In this document: piece by piece, positions 15,971 to 24,532 of the stretch | Position numbering within the stretch: the stretch's first letter is position 1 | Layout: each line of letters opens with the position of its first letter | Assembly (NCBI GenBank): GCA_031272145.1 | Contig: JAISUL010000030.1 | Location: 1 to 48,104 of the forward strand | DNA length: 48,104 nt | Direction of reading: 5' to 3' | Origin: Synergistaceae bacterium | GTDB lineage: Bacteria > Synergistota > Synergistia > Synergistales > Aminobacteriaceae | Program-made: the position numbers and the translations under genes | Notes under the pieces: model-generated | Told to the model about the DNA's origin: nothing | The model's database searches: none | Seen by the model: only the letters and a program-made list of their open reading frames with translations

Positions 15971-16087
15971 CCCATTATACAAGTGGCGCGGGGGAAGTCA
16001 AGGGGCAAAAGCATGATTTTTCCACTCCTTCTATAGAAATTTTCGGAACACCTAAGGGCAGCGTCCGACCGGAGGATTATAGCACAG
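15971..16087 (-). repeat. Intergenic promoter-bearing repeat unit, copy C
   Basis: Second tandem unit upstream of FkbM copy 2. Only one pentanucleotide (CCGTG) remains at its border with unit B, giving 1, 9 and 13 pentamers at the three units. It extends to GATTATAGCACAGG as in copy A. Confidence 0.9.
15974..16001 (-). promoter_or_regulatory. Distal sigma70 promoter for FkbM copy 2
   Basis: TTGACT, 16-bp spacer, TATAAT on the minus strand in repeat unit C, 105 bp upstream of the proximal promoter. Confidence 0.75.
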
Positions 16088-16119
16088 GGGCCGGGCGCTG
16101 CGTTGTGGCTCCTATGGTG

Positions 16120-17733
16120 TTACCAGGCGGCTACTGTTCCGTCCGTCCTGGGCTCCGTGGCGCCGGCCAATGTGCCGTGCTCGGTTCGCACTATGATCTC
16201 GCCACGGCCGAACGTGATGCTGTCGGGGAGCATTTTGACGTCGTGGCCGCGCTCGGCCAGGCCAATGGCGACGTGTGCCGGGACGCTGGACTCGACCTCG
16301 ACGGTCTTGCCTCCGACCCACTGCCAGCGCGGGGCGTCCAGCGCCTCCTGGGGGTTCATGCCGAGGTCAAGCATGTTCATCACCACCTGCATGTGCCCCT
16401 GAGGCTGCATAAAGCCGCCCATCACACCGAACGGGCCCACGGGCTCGCCGTTCCTCGTCAGGAACCCGGGGATGATGGTGTGATAGGGCTTCTTCCTCGG
16501 GGCCAGCGCGTTCGGGTGGCCTGGCTCAAGGCTGAAGTTGCTGCCGCGGTTGTGGAGGGCTATGCCTGTGTCCGGCACGGCTAGGCCTGAACCGAAGCCC
16601 ATGTAGTTGCTCTGGATCATCGAGACCATGTTGCCGTCGCCGTCCGCCGCCGCGATGTAGACCGTGCCGCTCGGACGCGGCGTGCCGTGGGCTGGGGCTA
16701 TGGCCGTCTCGCCGATGAGGGCGCGCCTCTGAGCCGCGTAGTCCTCGGAGAGCAGGTCGGCGGCGCGCACGTCCATGAAGCGCGGGTCGGCCACGTAACG
16801 CGCCGCGTCCGCGTAGGCCAGCTTCATCGCCTCGATCTGCCTGTGCCGCATCTCTACATCCCACACGCCGGAGGAGGGAACTGAAAAACCTTTCATTATA
16901 TTAAGAGCCATCAGGGCGGTCACGCCGTGCCCGTTCGGGGGTATCTCCCAGACGTCGTAGCCGCGGTAGTCCGCGTGGATGGGCTCGACCCACTCCGGGT
17001 CGAACTCGGCCAGGTCGTCCGCCGAGAGCCAGGCCCCGAAGCGACGCGCGTAGGCGTCGACCTTCTCGGCCAAGGTGCCGCGGTAGAACGCCTCGGCCTC
17101 GGTCTCCGCTATGAGGGCCAGGGTCTTGGCGTGGGCGGCTGACCGCCAGGTCTCGCCAGGCAGAGGGGCGCGTCCGAGCGGGGCGAAGGTGTCGAACCAT
17201 GACCGGAACTCCTCGCCTGTGCACTCGGCCTTGTACTTCGCGAAGGCAGCCGCCCAGAGCTTCGCCATCGTCGGGGAGACGGGGAAGCCGTCCTCGGCGT
17301 AGCTGATCGCCGGCTCGAACAGGGTGCGGAAGGGCAGCTTGCCGAACCACTTGGACATGGCGAACCACCCGGCAGGGGCGCCGGGCACTGTGACCGTCTT
17401 CCATCCCAGCTTGGGCATGGCCTTTTGCCCTGCCATCTCATCCAGGTTTGCGGCCATGGGGGAGAAGCCGCTGGAGTTGAGCCCGTAGAGCTTCCTCGGG
17501 CTGCCAGACCAGATGAGGGCGAAGTTGTCTCCGCCTATGCCGTTCGACGTCGGCTCGACCACGGTGAGGCATATGGCCGTGGCCACGGCTGCGTCGATGG
17601 CGTTGCCTCCCTTTTTCAGCGCGTCGAGGCCGGCCTGGGCGGCGAGAGGCTGGCCGGTCGCGACCATGCCGCGGCTCGCGAACACGACCGTCCGCCGAGA
17701 CGGAAACACGTACCTTAGAGCGTCGAACTTCAT
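16120..17733 (-). CDS. Gamma-glutamyltransferase family protein (YwrD-like)
   Basis: Ntn-hydrolase that transfers or hydrolyses gamma-glutamyl groups, for example of glutathione. ASRGMVATGQPLAAQAGLDAL opens the large domain, with GGNAIDAAVATAICLTVVEP after it. The small subunit begins at the nucleophile Thr in PSGTVYIAAADGDGNMVSM, and NRGSNFSLEPGHPNALAP plus GVMGGFMQPQGH complete the family pattern. There is no signal peptide, so it is probably cytoplasmic like YwrD. ATG at 17733 (537 aa) is chosen; an ATG at 17760 adds nine residues, and a longer frame to 17967 is spurious because it crosses the likely promoter (GTAACA, 17 bp, TATCAT near 17777-17805). Confidence 0.88.
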   Translation of the reverse strand: MKFDALRYVFPSRRTVVFASRGMVATGQPLAAQAGLDALKKGGNAIDAAVATAICLTVVEPTSNGIGGDNFALIWSGSPRKLYGLNSSGFSPMAANLDEMAGQKAMPKLGWKTVTVPGAPAGWFAMSKWFGKLPFRTLFEPAISYAEDGFPVSPTMAKLWAAAFAKYKAECTGEEFRSWFDTFAPLGRAPLPGETWRSAAHAKTLALIAETEAEAFYRGTLAEKVDAYARRFGAWLSADDLAEFDPEWVEPIHADYRGYDVWEIPPNGHGVTALMALNIMKGFSVPSSGVWDVEMRHRQIEAMKLAYADAARYVADPRFMDVRAADLLSEDYAAQRRALIGETAIAPAHGTPRPSGTVYIAAADGDGNMVSMIQSNYMGFGSGLAVPDTGIALHNRGSNFSLEPGHPNALAPRKKPYHTIIPGFLTRNGEPVGPFGVMGGFMQPQGHMQVVMNMLDLGMNPQEALDAPRWQWVGGKTVEVESSVPAHVAIGLAERGHDVKMLPDSITFGRGEIIVRTEHGTLAGATEPRTDGTVAAW

Positions 17734-17863
17734 CGGAATCACGGGAATCCCGCCTTTCATTGGACAACTGCGATGATGATAGCACGGGAGGAGCGCTGTG
17801 TTACGCGCTATGTTAGAATGAGGGCATCGGCGATTGCCGACATATTGTAGGGGGAATGCCGCT

Positions 17864-18298
17864 ATGCCTATGCAGATAGGTCTGGACGAACTGCTTTCGA
17901 TGCTGCTGGCCCGCGTCGACGGGCTGTCGCTCGACAGCGAGAACCAGAAGAGCCGCTTCAACATCATGTTTCGCGTGCTCTACAAGAAGGGGCTCTTGAC
18001 CGACGCCGACGTCGCTGACTCGGTCAAGGAGGAGCACCGCATAATGAAGGACCTGGGGATAATCGACAAGATTCCGCCTCAGGAGGCCATCGAGGCCGCG
18101 GCGAAGGGCATCATGCTCTGGATCAAGGGCGACGCCGCCGGAATCAAGAAGATGATGGAGGACTACGAGAGGCAGGTCACCGAGCTCGCGGCGAAGCAGC
18201 AGAAGCCGAAGATCGACGTGGCCCCGGCCGCGGTGCTCTCCCAGCTCGACCGGATTGGCGGCGGGCAGCAGAACAGCGGCAAGAAGCTCATTTTTTAA
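17864..18298 (+). CDS. Hypothetical protein, 144 aa
   Basis: A soluble, Lys/Glu-rich helical protein (MPMQIGLDELLSMLLARVDGL at the start, YERQVTELAAKQQKPK near the end). No signal peptide and no recognised domain. The ATG has AGGGGGAA upstream, and an extended -10 box (TGTTAGAAT, 17811-17819) precedes it. Its stop directly abuts the GTG of the dehydratase gene, so the two are probably translationally coupled. Confidence 0.7.
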   Translation: MPMQIGLDELLSMLLARVDGLSLDSENQKSRFNIMFRVLYKKGLLTDADVADSVKEEHRIMKDLGIIDKIPPQEAIEAAAKGIMLWIKGDAAGIKKMMEDYERQVTELAAKQQKPKIDVAPAAVLSQLDRIGGGQQNSGKKLIF

Positions 18299-20191
18299 GT
18301 GCGGACGCTGCTCAACTGGCTGTTCGTTTTCTGGAAGGGGCTGGCGAAGCGCTCCGCATGCGTCGCGCTGCTCGACATGATCCTGCTGCTCTTCGCCGCC
18401 TACATGGGTTACGCCATAAGGCTGACCCTGTTCATACCGCGCGTCTACGTCTCAGACCTCGTGCTCGTGAGCCTGGCCTTCTCGCTCCTTACGGTCGGGG
18501 TATTTTGTGTTGGGGGACAATACAGGGTTCTTTGGGTTCAGGCAGGGCTGGAGGATTATCTTAAATTTGCCCGGCTCTACCTGCTTTCGGCCATCATCTT
18601 CACCGTCATATCCTCTTTATGGCGCTGGGGCATCAGGCCCTGGGGGCTCAGGCCGTTAGCAATCCTGCCGCGCACCTCGCTCGTGATCATGCTGTTCGCC
18701 GGGGTGCTCCTGTGCGGCGGACTGCGGGTGTCCTGGAGGTTCTCGCTCATACGCGCGCGGGAGCGGCCTAACGCGCTCATAGTCGGGGCAGGGGAGGCAG
18801 GGGCGATTCTCGCGCGCGACCTCATGAGGCACGGCGGCGACCTCGTCCCGCTCGGCTTCGTCGACGATGACCCGGCCAAGCAGGGCAAGTCAGTGTCGGG
18901 CCTCACTGTGCTCGGGCACTGCTCCGACATAGCCGCCATAGCCCGCAGCCGCGGTGTGAAGGCCGTCCTGGTGGCCATCCCGTCGGCGAACCGCGGAAGG
19001 ATACGTGCGCTGTACGACGTGCTGGCCCCGCTCGGCCTGAGCGTCAGAGTGCTGCCGAGCCTCAGCGAGCTTGCGAACGGAAGCGTCGGTAAAAGCCTGA
19101 TCCTGAGCCTGCGCCACGTGAGCCTCGAAGACCTGCTCGGTCGCGAGCCAGTCCAGATGGACATGCGCGGAATATCGGATTATCTGCGCGGGCGGAGCGT
19201 GCTCGTGACCGGCGCGGGCGGCTCCATCGGGAGCGAGATAGTCCGGCAGGTTTTGGGGTGCGGGCCGAGGGAGGTCATAGGGCTAGGCCACGGGGAGCAG
19301 TCAATTTACCTTTTGACTGAATCCGAGTCCGGGGCAGCGGTTCGCCCTGTCATAGCTGACGTGGCCGACGAGACCGCCATGCGCTGCGTGTTCGAGGAGC
19401 GGCGCCCCGCGGTGGTGTTTCACGCCGCTGCGCACAAGCACGTCCCCCTGATGGAGGACAACCCGCGCGAGGCCCTGAGGGTGAACGCGCTAGGGACTCG
19501 GACTGTCGCGCGGCTGGCTGGCGAGTTCGGGGCCGAGCGGATGGTGCTCATATCGACGGACAAGGCCGTGAACCCCACGAGCGTGATGGGTGCCAGCAAG
19601 CGCGCAGCGGAGGTCATTCTGGGGGAGGTGCAGGAGGAGTTCCCCGGCACGGTCTACACGGCGGTGCGCTTCGGAAACGTGCTGGGCAGCCGCGGCAGCG
19701 TCGTTCCGAAGTTCGAGAGGCAGATAGCCGACGGAGGCCCTGTGACCGTGACCGACCCGGCGATGAAGCGGTACTTTATGCTCATCCCTGAAGCGGTAAG
19801 CCTGGTCATTCAGGCTGGGGCTATGGGGCGGGGCCTGTTCGTGCTGGACATGGGCGAGCCAGTGCCGATAGCGGAGATGGCCGAGCTCCTGATTCGGCTG
19901 CACGGCTACGAGCCTGGCAGGGACATCAAGATAGTCTACACGGGGCCGCGCCCTGGGGAGAAGCTCTCCGAGGAGCTGTTTTACGACCCAGCGTCCGTGC
20001 ACCCGACGCCGAACCCGAAGGTCTTCGCGTCGAACCTGCTGGCCAAGGACGGAATATCAGCCGCCCTGGACGACGCCCTGAGGACGCGCGAGGGGTCGCT
20101 GGCGCTGCTGGAAAGCGTGGGACTCTTCTCAGGCTCAGGCTCAGGCTCAGGCCCATGCTCGAATGGAGATGCGGCACGTGATAGAGCGTAA
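18299..20191 (+). CDS. Membrane-bound nucleoside-diphosphate-sugar 4,6-dehydratase (CapD/WbpM/PglF type)
   Basis: Likely converts UDP-GlcNAc to the UDP-4-keto-6-deoxy sugar for surface glycans. Four N-terminal membrane helices (about residues 1-135) lead into a first Rossmann domain (ALIVGAGEAGAILARDL) and then the catalytic SDR domain (VLVTGAGGSIGSEIV; LISTDKAVNPTSVMGASKR with the active-site residues). 630 aa, the normal length. GTG start immediately after the preceding stop, with no clear ribosome site. The C-terminus ends in a Ser-Gly run encoded by four GGCTCA hexamers (20130-20153), an in-frame microsatellite, and reads into a remnant of another gene. Confidence 0.9.
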   Translation: MRTLLNWLFVFWKGLAKRSACVALLDMILLLFAAYMGYAIRLTLFIPRVYVSDLVLVSLAFSLLTVGVFCVGGQYRVLWVQAGLEDYLKFARLYLLSAIIFTVISSLWRWGIRPWGLRPLAILPRTSLVIMLFAGVLLCGGLRVSWRFSLIRARERPNALIVGAGEAGAILARDLMRHGGDLVPLGFVDDDPAKQGKSVSGLTVLGHCSDIAAIARSRGVKAVLVAIPSANRGRIRALYDVLAPLGLSVRVLPSLSELANGSVGKSLILSLRHVSLEDLLGREPVQMDMRGISDYLRGRSVLVTGAGGSIGSEIVRQVLGCGPREVIGLGHGEQSIYLLTESESGAAVRPVIADVADETAMRCVFEERRPAVVFHAAAHKHVPLMEDNPREALRVNALGTRTVARLAGEFGAERMVLISTDKAVNPTSVMGASKRAAEVILGEVQEEFPGTVYTAVRFGNVLGSRGSVVPKFERQIADGGPVTVTDPAMKRYFMLIPEAVSLVIQAGAMGRGLFVLDMGEPVPIAEMAELLIRLHGYEPGRDIKIVYTGPRPGEKLSEELFYDPASVHPTPNPKVFASNLLAKDGISAALDDALRTREGSLALLESVGLFSGSGSGSGPCSNGDAARDRA

Positions 20192-20287
20192 AGCGTACAT
20201 GAGGCGCCTGGCCGCGCTGCGGGACGCGCACATCATAAAGATAGTGACCGGCATAAGGCGCTGGACTGGCTGCTTGAGGAGTCATAA
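20163..20287 (+). pseudogene. Collapsed AAA_14/DUF4143-type ATPase gene (both ends kept, middle deleted)
   Basis: From the ATG at 20163 the frame reads MEMRHVIERKAYMRRLAAL then RDAHIIKIVTGIRR, the characteristic N-terminus of AAA_14 ATPases just before the Walker A loop. Instead of GKST the sequence jumps, one frame over, to KALDWLLEES and a TAA at 20285, which resembles the C-terminal end of such proteins. About 1.1 kb seems to have been lost by a deletion joining at or near GGCATAA. The head overlaps the dehydratase 3' end by 29 bp. Confidence 0.6.
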
Positions 20288-20311
20288 TGATGTTTTTGGA
20301 GGTGCGCTTAA

Positions 20312-21385
20312 ATGAAAATTGCCGTTGGATGTGACCACGCTGGGTTTGTTTTGAAGGACGCCGTCGTCGGGTTCCTGCGCTCGCGCGGGATTGACGTCGC
20401 CGACAAGGGCGTGTTCTCGGCGGAGAAGGCCGACTACCCTGATCAGGCCTTGGCGGTCGCTGGGGCAGTGGCCTCAGGCGAGGCGGACGCCGGCGTCCTG
20501 ATGTGCGGGACAGGGATAGGCGCATCAATTGCCGCGAACAAGGTGAAGGGCGTCCGCGCCGGGACATGCAACGACCCCGAAGCCGCCCGGCTCGGCAAGA
20601 CCCACAACAACCTGAACGTCCTCTGCATGGGCGGGCGAGTCATCAAACCGGACGAGGCTGGGGCTATCCTGTCGGCTTGGCTAGACTCCGAGTTCGAGGG
20701 AGGGCGGCATCTGGTCAGGATAAACAAGATAGCCGCAGCCGAGGCGTCCGACCTGTCGGGGCGCGTCGTCATCTTCAACCACCCGCTCGTCCAGCATAAG
20801 ATCGGGATAATCCGCGACAAGAACACCAGCGTGAAGGAGTTCCGCGAGCTCGTTCAGGAGATCGCCGGCCTGATGGTCTACGAGGTCACGCGCAACCTGC
20901 CCCTCACGGACGCAGTAGTTGAGACGCCCGTGGCCAGCGCCGCCGTCCGGAGCATATCGGGGAAGAAGCTGGCGGTCGTGCCTGTGCTTCGCGCTGGGCT
21001 CGGCATGGTGGACGGGATACTCCAGCTGATACCCAACGCCAAGGTCGGTCACATAGGCCTTTACCGAGACCCTGCCACGCTGGCGCCCGTGGAGTACTAC
21101 TGCAAGCTGCCGCCGGACATCGGTGAGAGGGATATTTTCATACTCGATCCGATGCTCGCGACGGGCGGCTCGGCGGCGGCGGCCATCTCCCTCGTGAAGC
21201 AGCGTGGCGGCAGGAAGGTGTCCCTGCTCTGCCTGATAGCCGCGCCGGAGGGCATAAAGAAGGTGCGCGAAAGCCACCCGGACGTGGAGATATTCGCCGC
21301 CGCGCTGGACGATAGGCTGAACGACCACGGCTACATCGTCCCAGGCCTCGGCGACGCCGGGGACAGGCTGTTCGGCACCAAATGA
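20312..21385 (+). CDS. Fused ribose-5-phosphate isomerase B / uracil phosphoribosyltransferase
   Basis: 357 aa. Residues 1-145 are Rpi[12 protein letters not shown], catalytic Cys in [15 protein letters not shown], and [15 protein letters not shown]. Residues 150-357 are [32 protein letters not shown], the PRPP loop [10 protein letters not shown] and the uracil-binding end [15 protein letters not shown]. The first interconverts ribulose- and ribose-5-phosphate; the second makes UMP from uracil and PRPP, so the fusion links two steps of one salvage route. The reading frame through the junction is uninterrupted. ATG preceded by TTTTTGGAGGTGC. Its end overlaps wecA by 4 bp. Confidence 0.92.
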   Translation: MKIAVGCDHAGFVLKDAVVGFLRSRGIDVADKGVFSAEKADYPDQALAVAGAVASGEADAGVLMCGTGIGASIAANKVKGVRAGTCNDPEAARLGKTHNNLNVLCMGGRVIKPDEAGAILSAWLDSEFEGGRHLVRINKIAAAEASDLSGRVVIFNHPLVQHKIGIIRDKNTSVKEFRELVQEIAGLMVYEVTRNLPLTDAVVETPVASAAVRSISGKKLAVVPVLRAGLGMVDGILQLIPNAKVGHIGLYRDPATLAPVEYYCKLPPDIGERDIFILDPMLATGGSAAAAISLVKQRGGRKVSLLCLIAAPEGIKKVRESHPDVEIFAAALDDRLNDHGYIVPGLGDAGDRLFGTK

Positions 21386-22269
21386 ACGTCGCTCTGACTC
21401 TGACGGGGCTGTTCGGGTTCTTCTGGGGCGGGTTCGTCACGCCGCTATCCATCCGGCTGGCCGAGGCGTTCGGCATACTCGACCTGCCCGACCGGCGCAA
21501 GATCCACGCGCGCCCGATGCCGAGGGGGGCGGGCCTCACTCTGTGGAGCGGCTGCCTGCTCTGGTCGCTCTACTTCGTCTCGCACCTGAACGCCGCCTCC
21601 GTCAGGCTCTGCGCGACAGGGGCCACGCTGGTCTTCTTCTGCGGCTACATGGACGACATCAAGTCCCTGAGCCCCTTCGTCCGGCTGGCGGTTCACATGG
21701 CGGCGGCGGCCTTGATGGTTTTTCCCCTCGGCCTGCCGCCCATCCACGCCGCGATATGCTTCGTTTGGGTCACAGGCATGACCAGCGCGTACAACCTTAT
21801 AGACGGAGTGAACGGGCTTTGCATCTCCGTGTTCATATCGTCGGCCTTGGCGCTCGGGCTGCTGAGCGACCCGTACTTCGGCGCGGTCGGTGCCGGGCTG
21901 GCGCTCGGAGTGTTCTGCTGGAACTTTCCTAGGGCTAGCACGTTCTTGGGCGACGGGGGCAGCACGCTTCTGGGTTTCCTGTTCGCGTCGCGCTTCGTCG
22001 CGTCGGCATCGGGCGTTTTGACCAGAGCTCGGCCTCACGAGCTCATCTTCCTGCTCTTCCTGCTCGGAGGGGTTCCGGTGCTCGACACGCTCTTTGCGTT
22101 CAGCCGAAGGGTCGCCAGGGGCAAGTCCCCCTTCTACCCCGACAAAGGGCACCTGCATCATATAATCATGGAGCGCATCGGATCGTCCTTCGCGGCTGTG
22201 GCCTGCCTGCTCACGCTGCACGTCGCGCTGCTTGTCTGCGGGTGCGCCGTGTACGCCAGGCTGAAGTAG
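21382..22269 (+). CDS. wecA: WecA-like undecaprenyl-phosphate GlcNAc-1-phosphate transferase
   Basis: Membrane enzyme that starts a lipid-linked glycan by moving a HexNAc-1-phosphate onto undecaprenyl phosphate. About ten hydrophobic helices; conserved cytosolic motifs [29 protein letters not shown] and the His motif DKGHLHH. 295 aa, ATG overlapping the upstream stop as ATGA. With wecB next door it may feed teichoic- or O-antigen-like polymer synthesis. Confidence 0.9.
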   Translation: MNVALTLTGLFGFFWGGFVTPLSIRLAEAFGILDLPDRRKIHARPMPRGAGLTLWSGCLLWSLYFVSHLNAASVRLCATGATLVFFCGYMDDIKSLSPFVRLAVHMAAAALMVFPLGLPPIHAAICFVWVTGMTSAYNLIDGVNGLCISVFISSALALGLLSDPYFGAVGAGLALGVFCWNFPRASTFLGDGGSTLLGFLFASRFVASASGVLTRARPHELIFLLFLLGGVPVLDTLFAFSRRVARGKSPFYPDKGHLHHIIMERIGSSFAAVACLLTLHVALLVCGCAVYARLK

Positions 22270-22281
22270 GGATTAAGGAAG

Positions 22282-23388
22282 ATGTCCGCTCAGTTAAAGA
22301 TAGCCTGCGTCGTGGGCACCAGGCCTGAGGCGATCAAGATGGCGCCGGTCGTGTTCGCGCTCCGGGAGGCGGCGCACCACGTGTCGGTCGTCGCTAGCGG
22401 CCAGCACTCCGAGATGCTGACTCAGGCTCTGAGCGGCTTCGGCATAGAGCCGGACGTGAACCTCTCCGTGATGAGGGAGGCTCAGACGCTCGACCACGTC
22501 ACGTCCGCCGTCATAGAGGGGGTCGGGCGGTTCCTAGACGAGGCCGGGCAGGACGTCCTGCTGGTTCACGGCGACACGACCACGACGCTTGGGGCGGCCA
22601 TGGCCGGATTTTACCGCGGCGTGCCTGTGGGACACGTCGAGGCAGGCCTGAGGAGCGGGGACATGAGGCGGCCGTTCCCTGAGGAGGCCAACCGCGTGCT
22701 GACAGACAAGCTGTCCACGCTGTTCTTCGCTCCGACCGAGTTGGCCGCGGCGAACCTCAGAGCCGAGGGCGCGGACGAGGCGCGCATCTTCGTCACGGGC
22801 AACACGGTCATCGACGCGCTGTTCATGACGCTCAGACAGAACGCCGCCCGCTCCGGCCTCCCGAAGGGCGCGGTGCTTTTGACTGCGCACAGGCGAGAGT
22901 CGTGGGGAGCCCCGATGGAGAGGATATGCGAGGCAGTCCGCCGCGTGATGGAGGAGCGCCCCGGCCTCCGCCTCGTCGTCCCCCTGCACAAGAACCCGGC
23001 TGTGCGCAGCGTCATCAAAGCCAAGCTCGGCGGCATCGAGAGGGTGACGTTCACCGAGCCGCTTGACTACCCCTCGTTCGTCGCGGCTATGAACGACAGC
23101 CTGTTCATCTTGAGCGACAGCGGCGGGGTTCAGGAGGAGGCGTCGGCGCTTGGGAAGCCAGTGCTGATACTGCGCGAGCTCTCCGAGAGGCCTGAGGCTC
23201 TGACGGACGGAACCGGCGTCCTGGTCGGGACGGACGAGGCGCGGATAGAGGCCGCTGCCCTGCGCCTTATCGACGACGAGGCGTACAGAGGCTCGTTCGC
23301 GGCCAAGCGAGGCAAAAACCCCTTCGGCGACGGACGCGCGGCGGAGCGGATACGCAAGGCAATAGAGAATTTTTTTGGGTTAATTTGA
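22282..23388 (+). CDS. wecB: UDP-N-acetylglucosamine 2-epimerase (non-hydrolysing)
   Basis: Interconverts UDP-GlcNAc and UDP-ManNAc. GT-B fold motifs: VVGTRPEAIKMAPVVF, VHGDTTTTLGAAMAG, GHVEAGLRSGD, PEEANRVLTDKLS, LLTAHRRESWG and the nucleotide-binding SDSGGVQEEASALGKP. 368 aa, full length. ATG with AAGGAAG upstream, 12 bp after wecA. Confidence 0.94.
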   Translation: MSAQLKIACVVGTRPEAIKMAPVVFALREAAHHVSVVASGQHSEMLTQALSGFGIEPDVNLSVMREAQTLDHVTSAVIEGVGRFLDEAGQDVLLVHGDTTTTLGAAMAGFYRGVPVGHVEAGLRSGDMRRPFPEEANRVLTDKLSTLFFAPTELAAANLRAEGADEARIFVTGNTVIDALFMTLRQNAARSGLPKGAVLLTAHRRESWGAPMERICEAVRRVMEERPGLRLVVPLHKNPAVRSVIKAKLGGIERVTFTEPLDYPSFVAAMNDSLFILSDSGGVQEEASALGKPVLILRELSERPEALTDGTGVLVGTDEARIEAAALRLIDDEAYRGSFAAKRGKNPFGDGRAAERIRKAIENFFGLI

Positions 23389-23398
23389 GGTGTTCCAG

Positions 23399-24532
23399 AT
23401 GTCGAGAGACGTTTACTCGGAGCTTGGCGTGAAGAAAATCATCAACGCCGCGGGGACATACACGATGGTCGGCGGCTCTCGCATGAGCGAGGCGACGATC
23501 GAGGCGATGGCGTCGGCGGCGCGGAGCCACGTCGTGATAAGCGAGCTTCAGTCAAAAGTTCAAGAGCGCCTGGCCGTCTTGACGCGGAACGAGGCGGCAT
23601 ACGTGACGACCGGCGCGGCGGCTGCGCTTCACATAACCGGGGCAGCCGCCATCGCCATGCACTGCGGACGGCCTCACGCGTCGCTTGCGCCGGAGGCCGC
23701 AGCCAAGTGCGAGTTCGTCGTCTATCGGGCGCACCGCAACCCCTACGACTGGGCGCTGCGCCTGCTCGGAGCCAAGCTGGTCGAGGTAGGGTTCCCGAAC
23801 ACCATACAGTCCCCCACGAAGCGCGAGCTCGACCTGGCCATAACGGACAGCACGGCGGCGGTATATTACTTTTTCATGCCTCGGGGCGGCTGGATGCCGG
23901 ACGGGGCACTGGGCTTCGACGACACGGTGGAGGTGGCGTCGGCGCGCGGCGTGCCGGTGGTGGTCGACGCAGCGGCTCAGCTTCCCCCCGTAGAGAACCT
24001 CTGGCGGCTAACCGAGCGCGGGGCGTCGGCATGCGTGTTCAGCGGCGGCAAGGACCTGCGAGGGCCTCAGGCCAGCGGCCTGGTGGTCGGGCGGCGCGAA
24101 TTTCTTGCGCACGTCGCGGAGACCGGCTTCCCGACCTACGGCGTCGGGCGGATGTTCAAGCTGGGGCGCGAGGAGATCGTCGGCCTGTGGGCAGCGGTCG
24201 AGCAGTACGTCTCGATGGACCACGCTAAACGGGCAGAGTGGGCTGAGGCGAGGGTTCGCGGCATGGCGGAGGCATTATCTGCGGCGGACGGGAACGTCTC
24301 GGTCGAGTACTGTTACCCAAACGAGGCAGGGCAGCCGATGCCGAGGGCGTTGGTGCGCTTCAAAAAGCACAGGGCTGAGTTCGTGCTGCGCCGCCTGATG
24401 GAGGGCGAGCCGCCCATATTCACCAACGCCGCCGGTGAGGACGGCGTTTTCGTAAACCCAATGACTCTGAGGGACGACGAGTTCGGCATGGTCGTCCGGC
24501 GCCTGTGCGAGATAGGAGGAGAAGGAGAATGA
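23399..24532 (+). CDS. SelA-like PLP-dependent enzyme (DgaE/EF_0838 type)
   Basis: 377 aa aminotransferase-fold protein related to selenocysteine synthase. The PLP lysine lies in VFSGGKDLRGPQASGLVVG, preceded by the cofactor Asp in VPVVVDAAAQLPP; the N-terminal LGVKKIINAAGTYTMVGGS is typical. Real SelA proteins are about 450 aa and act with tRNA; this shorter group includes D-glucosaminate-6-phosphate ammonia-lyase and other lyases. Pairing with the next gene, as in EF_0838/EF_0837-like loci, supports a catabolic lyase. Substrate unknown. ATG at 23399 with GAGGTG six bases upstream; a GTG at 23390 is an alternative. Confidence 0.8.
   Translation: MSRDVYSELGVKKIINAAGTYTMVGGSRMSEATIEAMASAARSHVVISELQSKVQERLAVLTRNEAAYVTTGAAAALHITGAAAIAMHCGRPHASLAPEAAAKCEFVVYRAHRNPYDWALRLLGAKLVEVGFPNTIQSPTKRELDLAITDSTAAVYYFFMPRGGWMPDGALGFDDTVEVASARGVPVVVDAAAQLPPVENLWRLTERGASACVFSGGKDLRGPQASGLVVGRREFLAHVAETGFPTYGVGRMFKLGREEIVGLWAAVEQYVSMDHAKRAEWAEARVRGMAEALSAADGNVSVEYCYPNEAGQPMPRALVRFKKHRAEFVLRRLMEGEPPIFTNAAGEDGVFVNPMTLRDDEFGMVVRRLCEIGGEGE

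Noticed and set aside
15802-16014. Peptide starting MLLPLDFPRATCIMG encoded twice in the tandem promoter units, with AAGGAG upstream of ATG
   Set aside because: The frame coincides with the -35 and -10 boxes and runs into the microsatellite. Conservation is better explained by the promoter. A leader peptide cannot be fully excluded.
17734-17967. Longer N-terminus for the gamma-glutamyltransferase
   Set aside because: It overlaps the likely promoter and the divergent gene at 17864, and the sequence does not look like a signal peptide or family extension.
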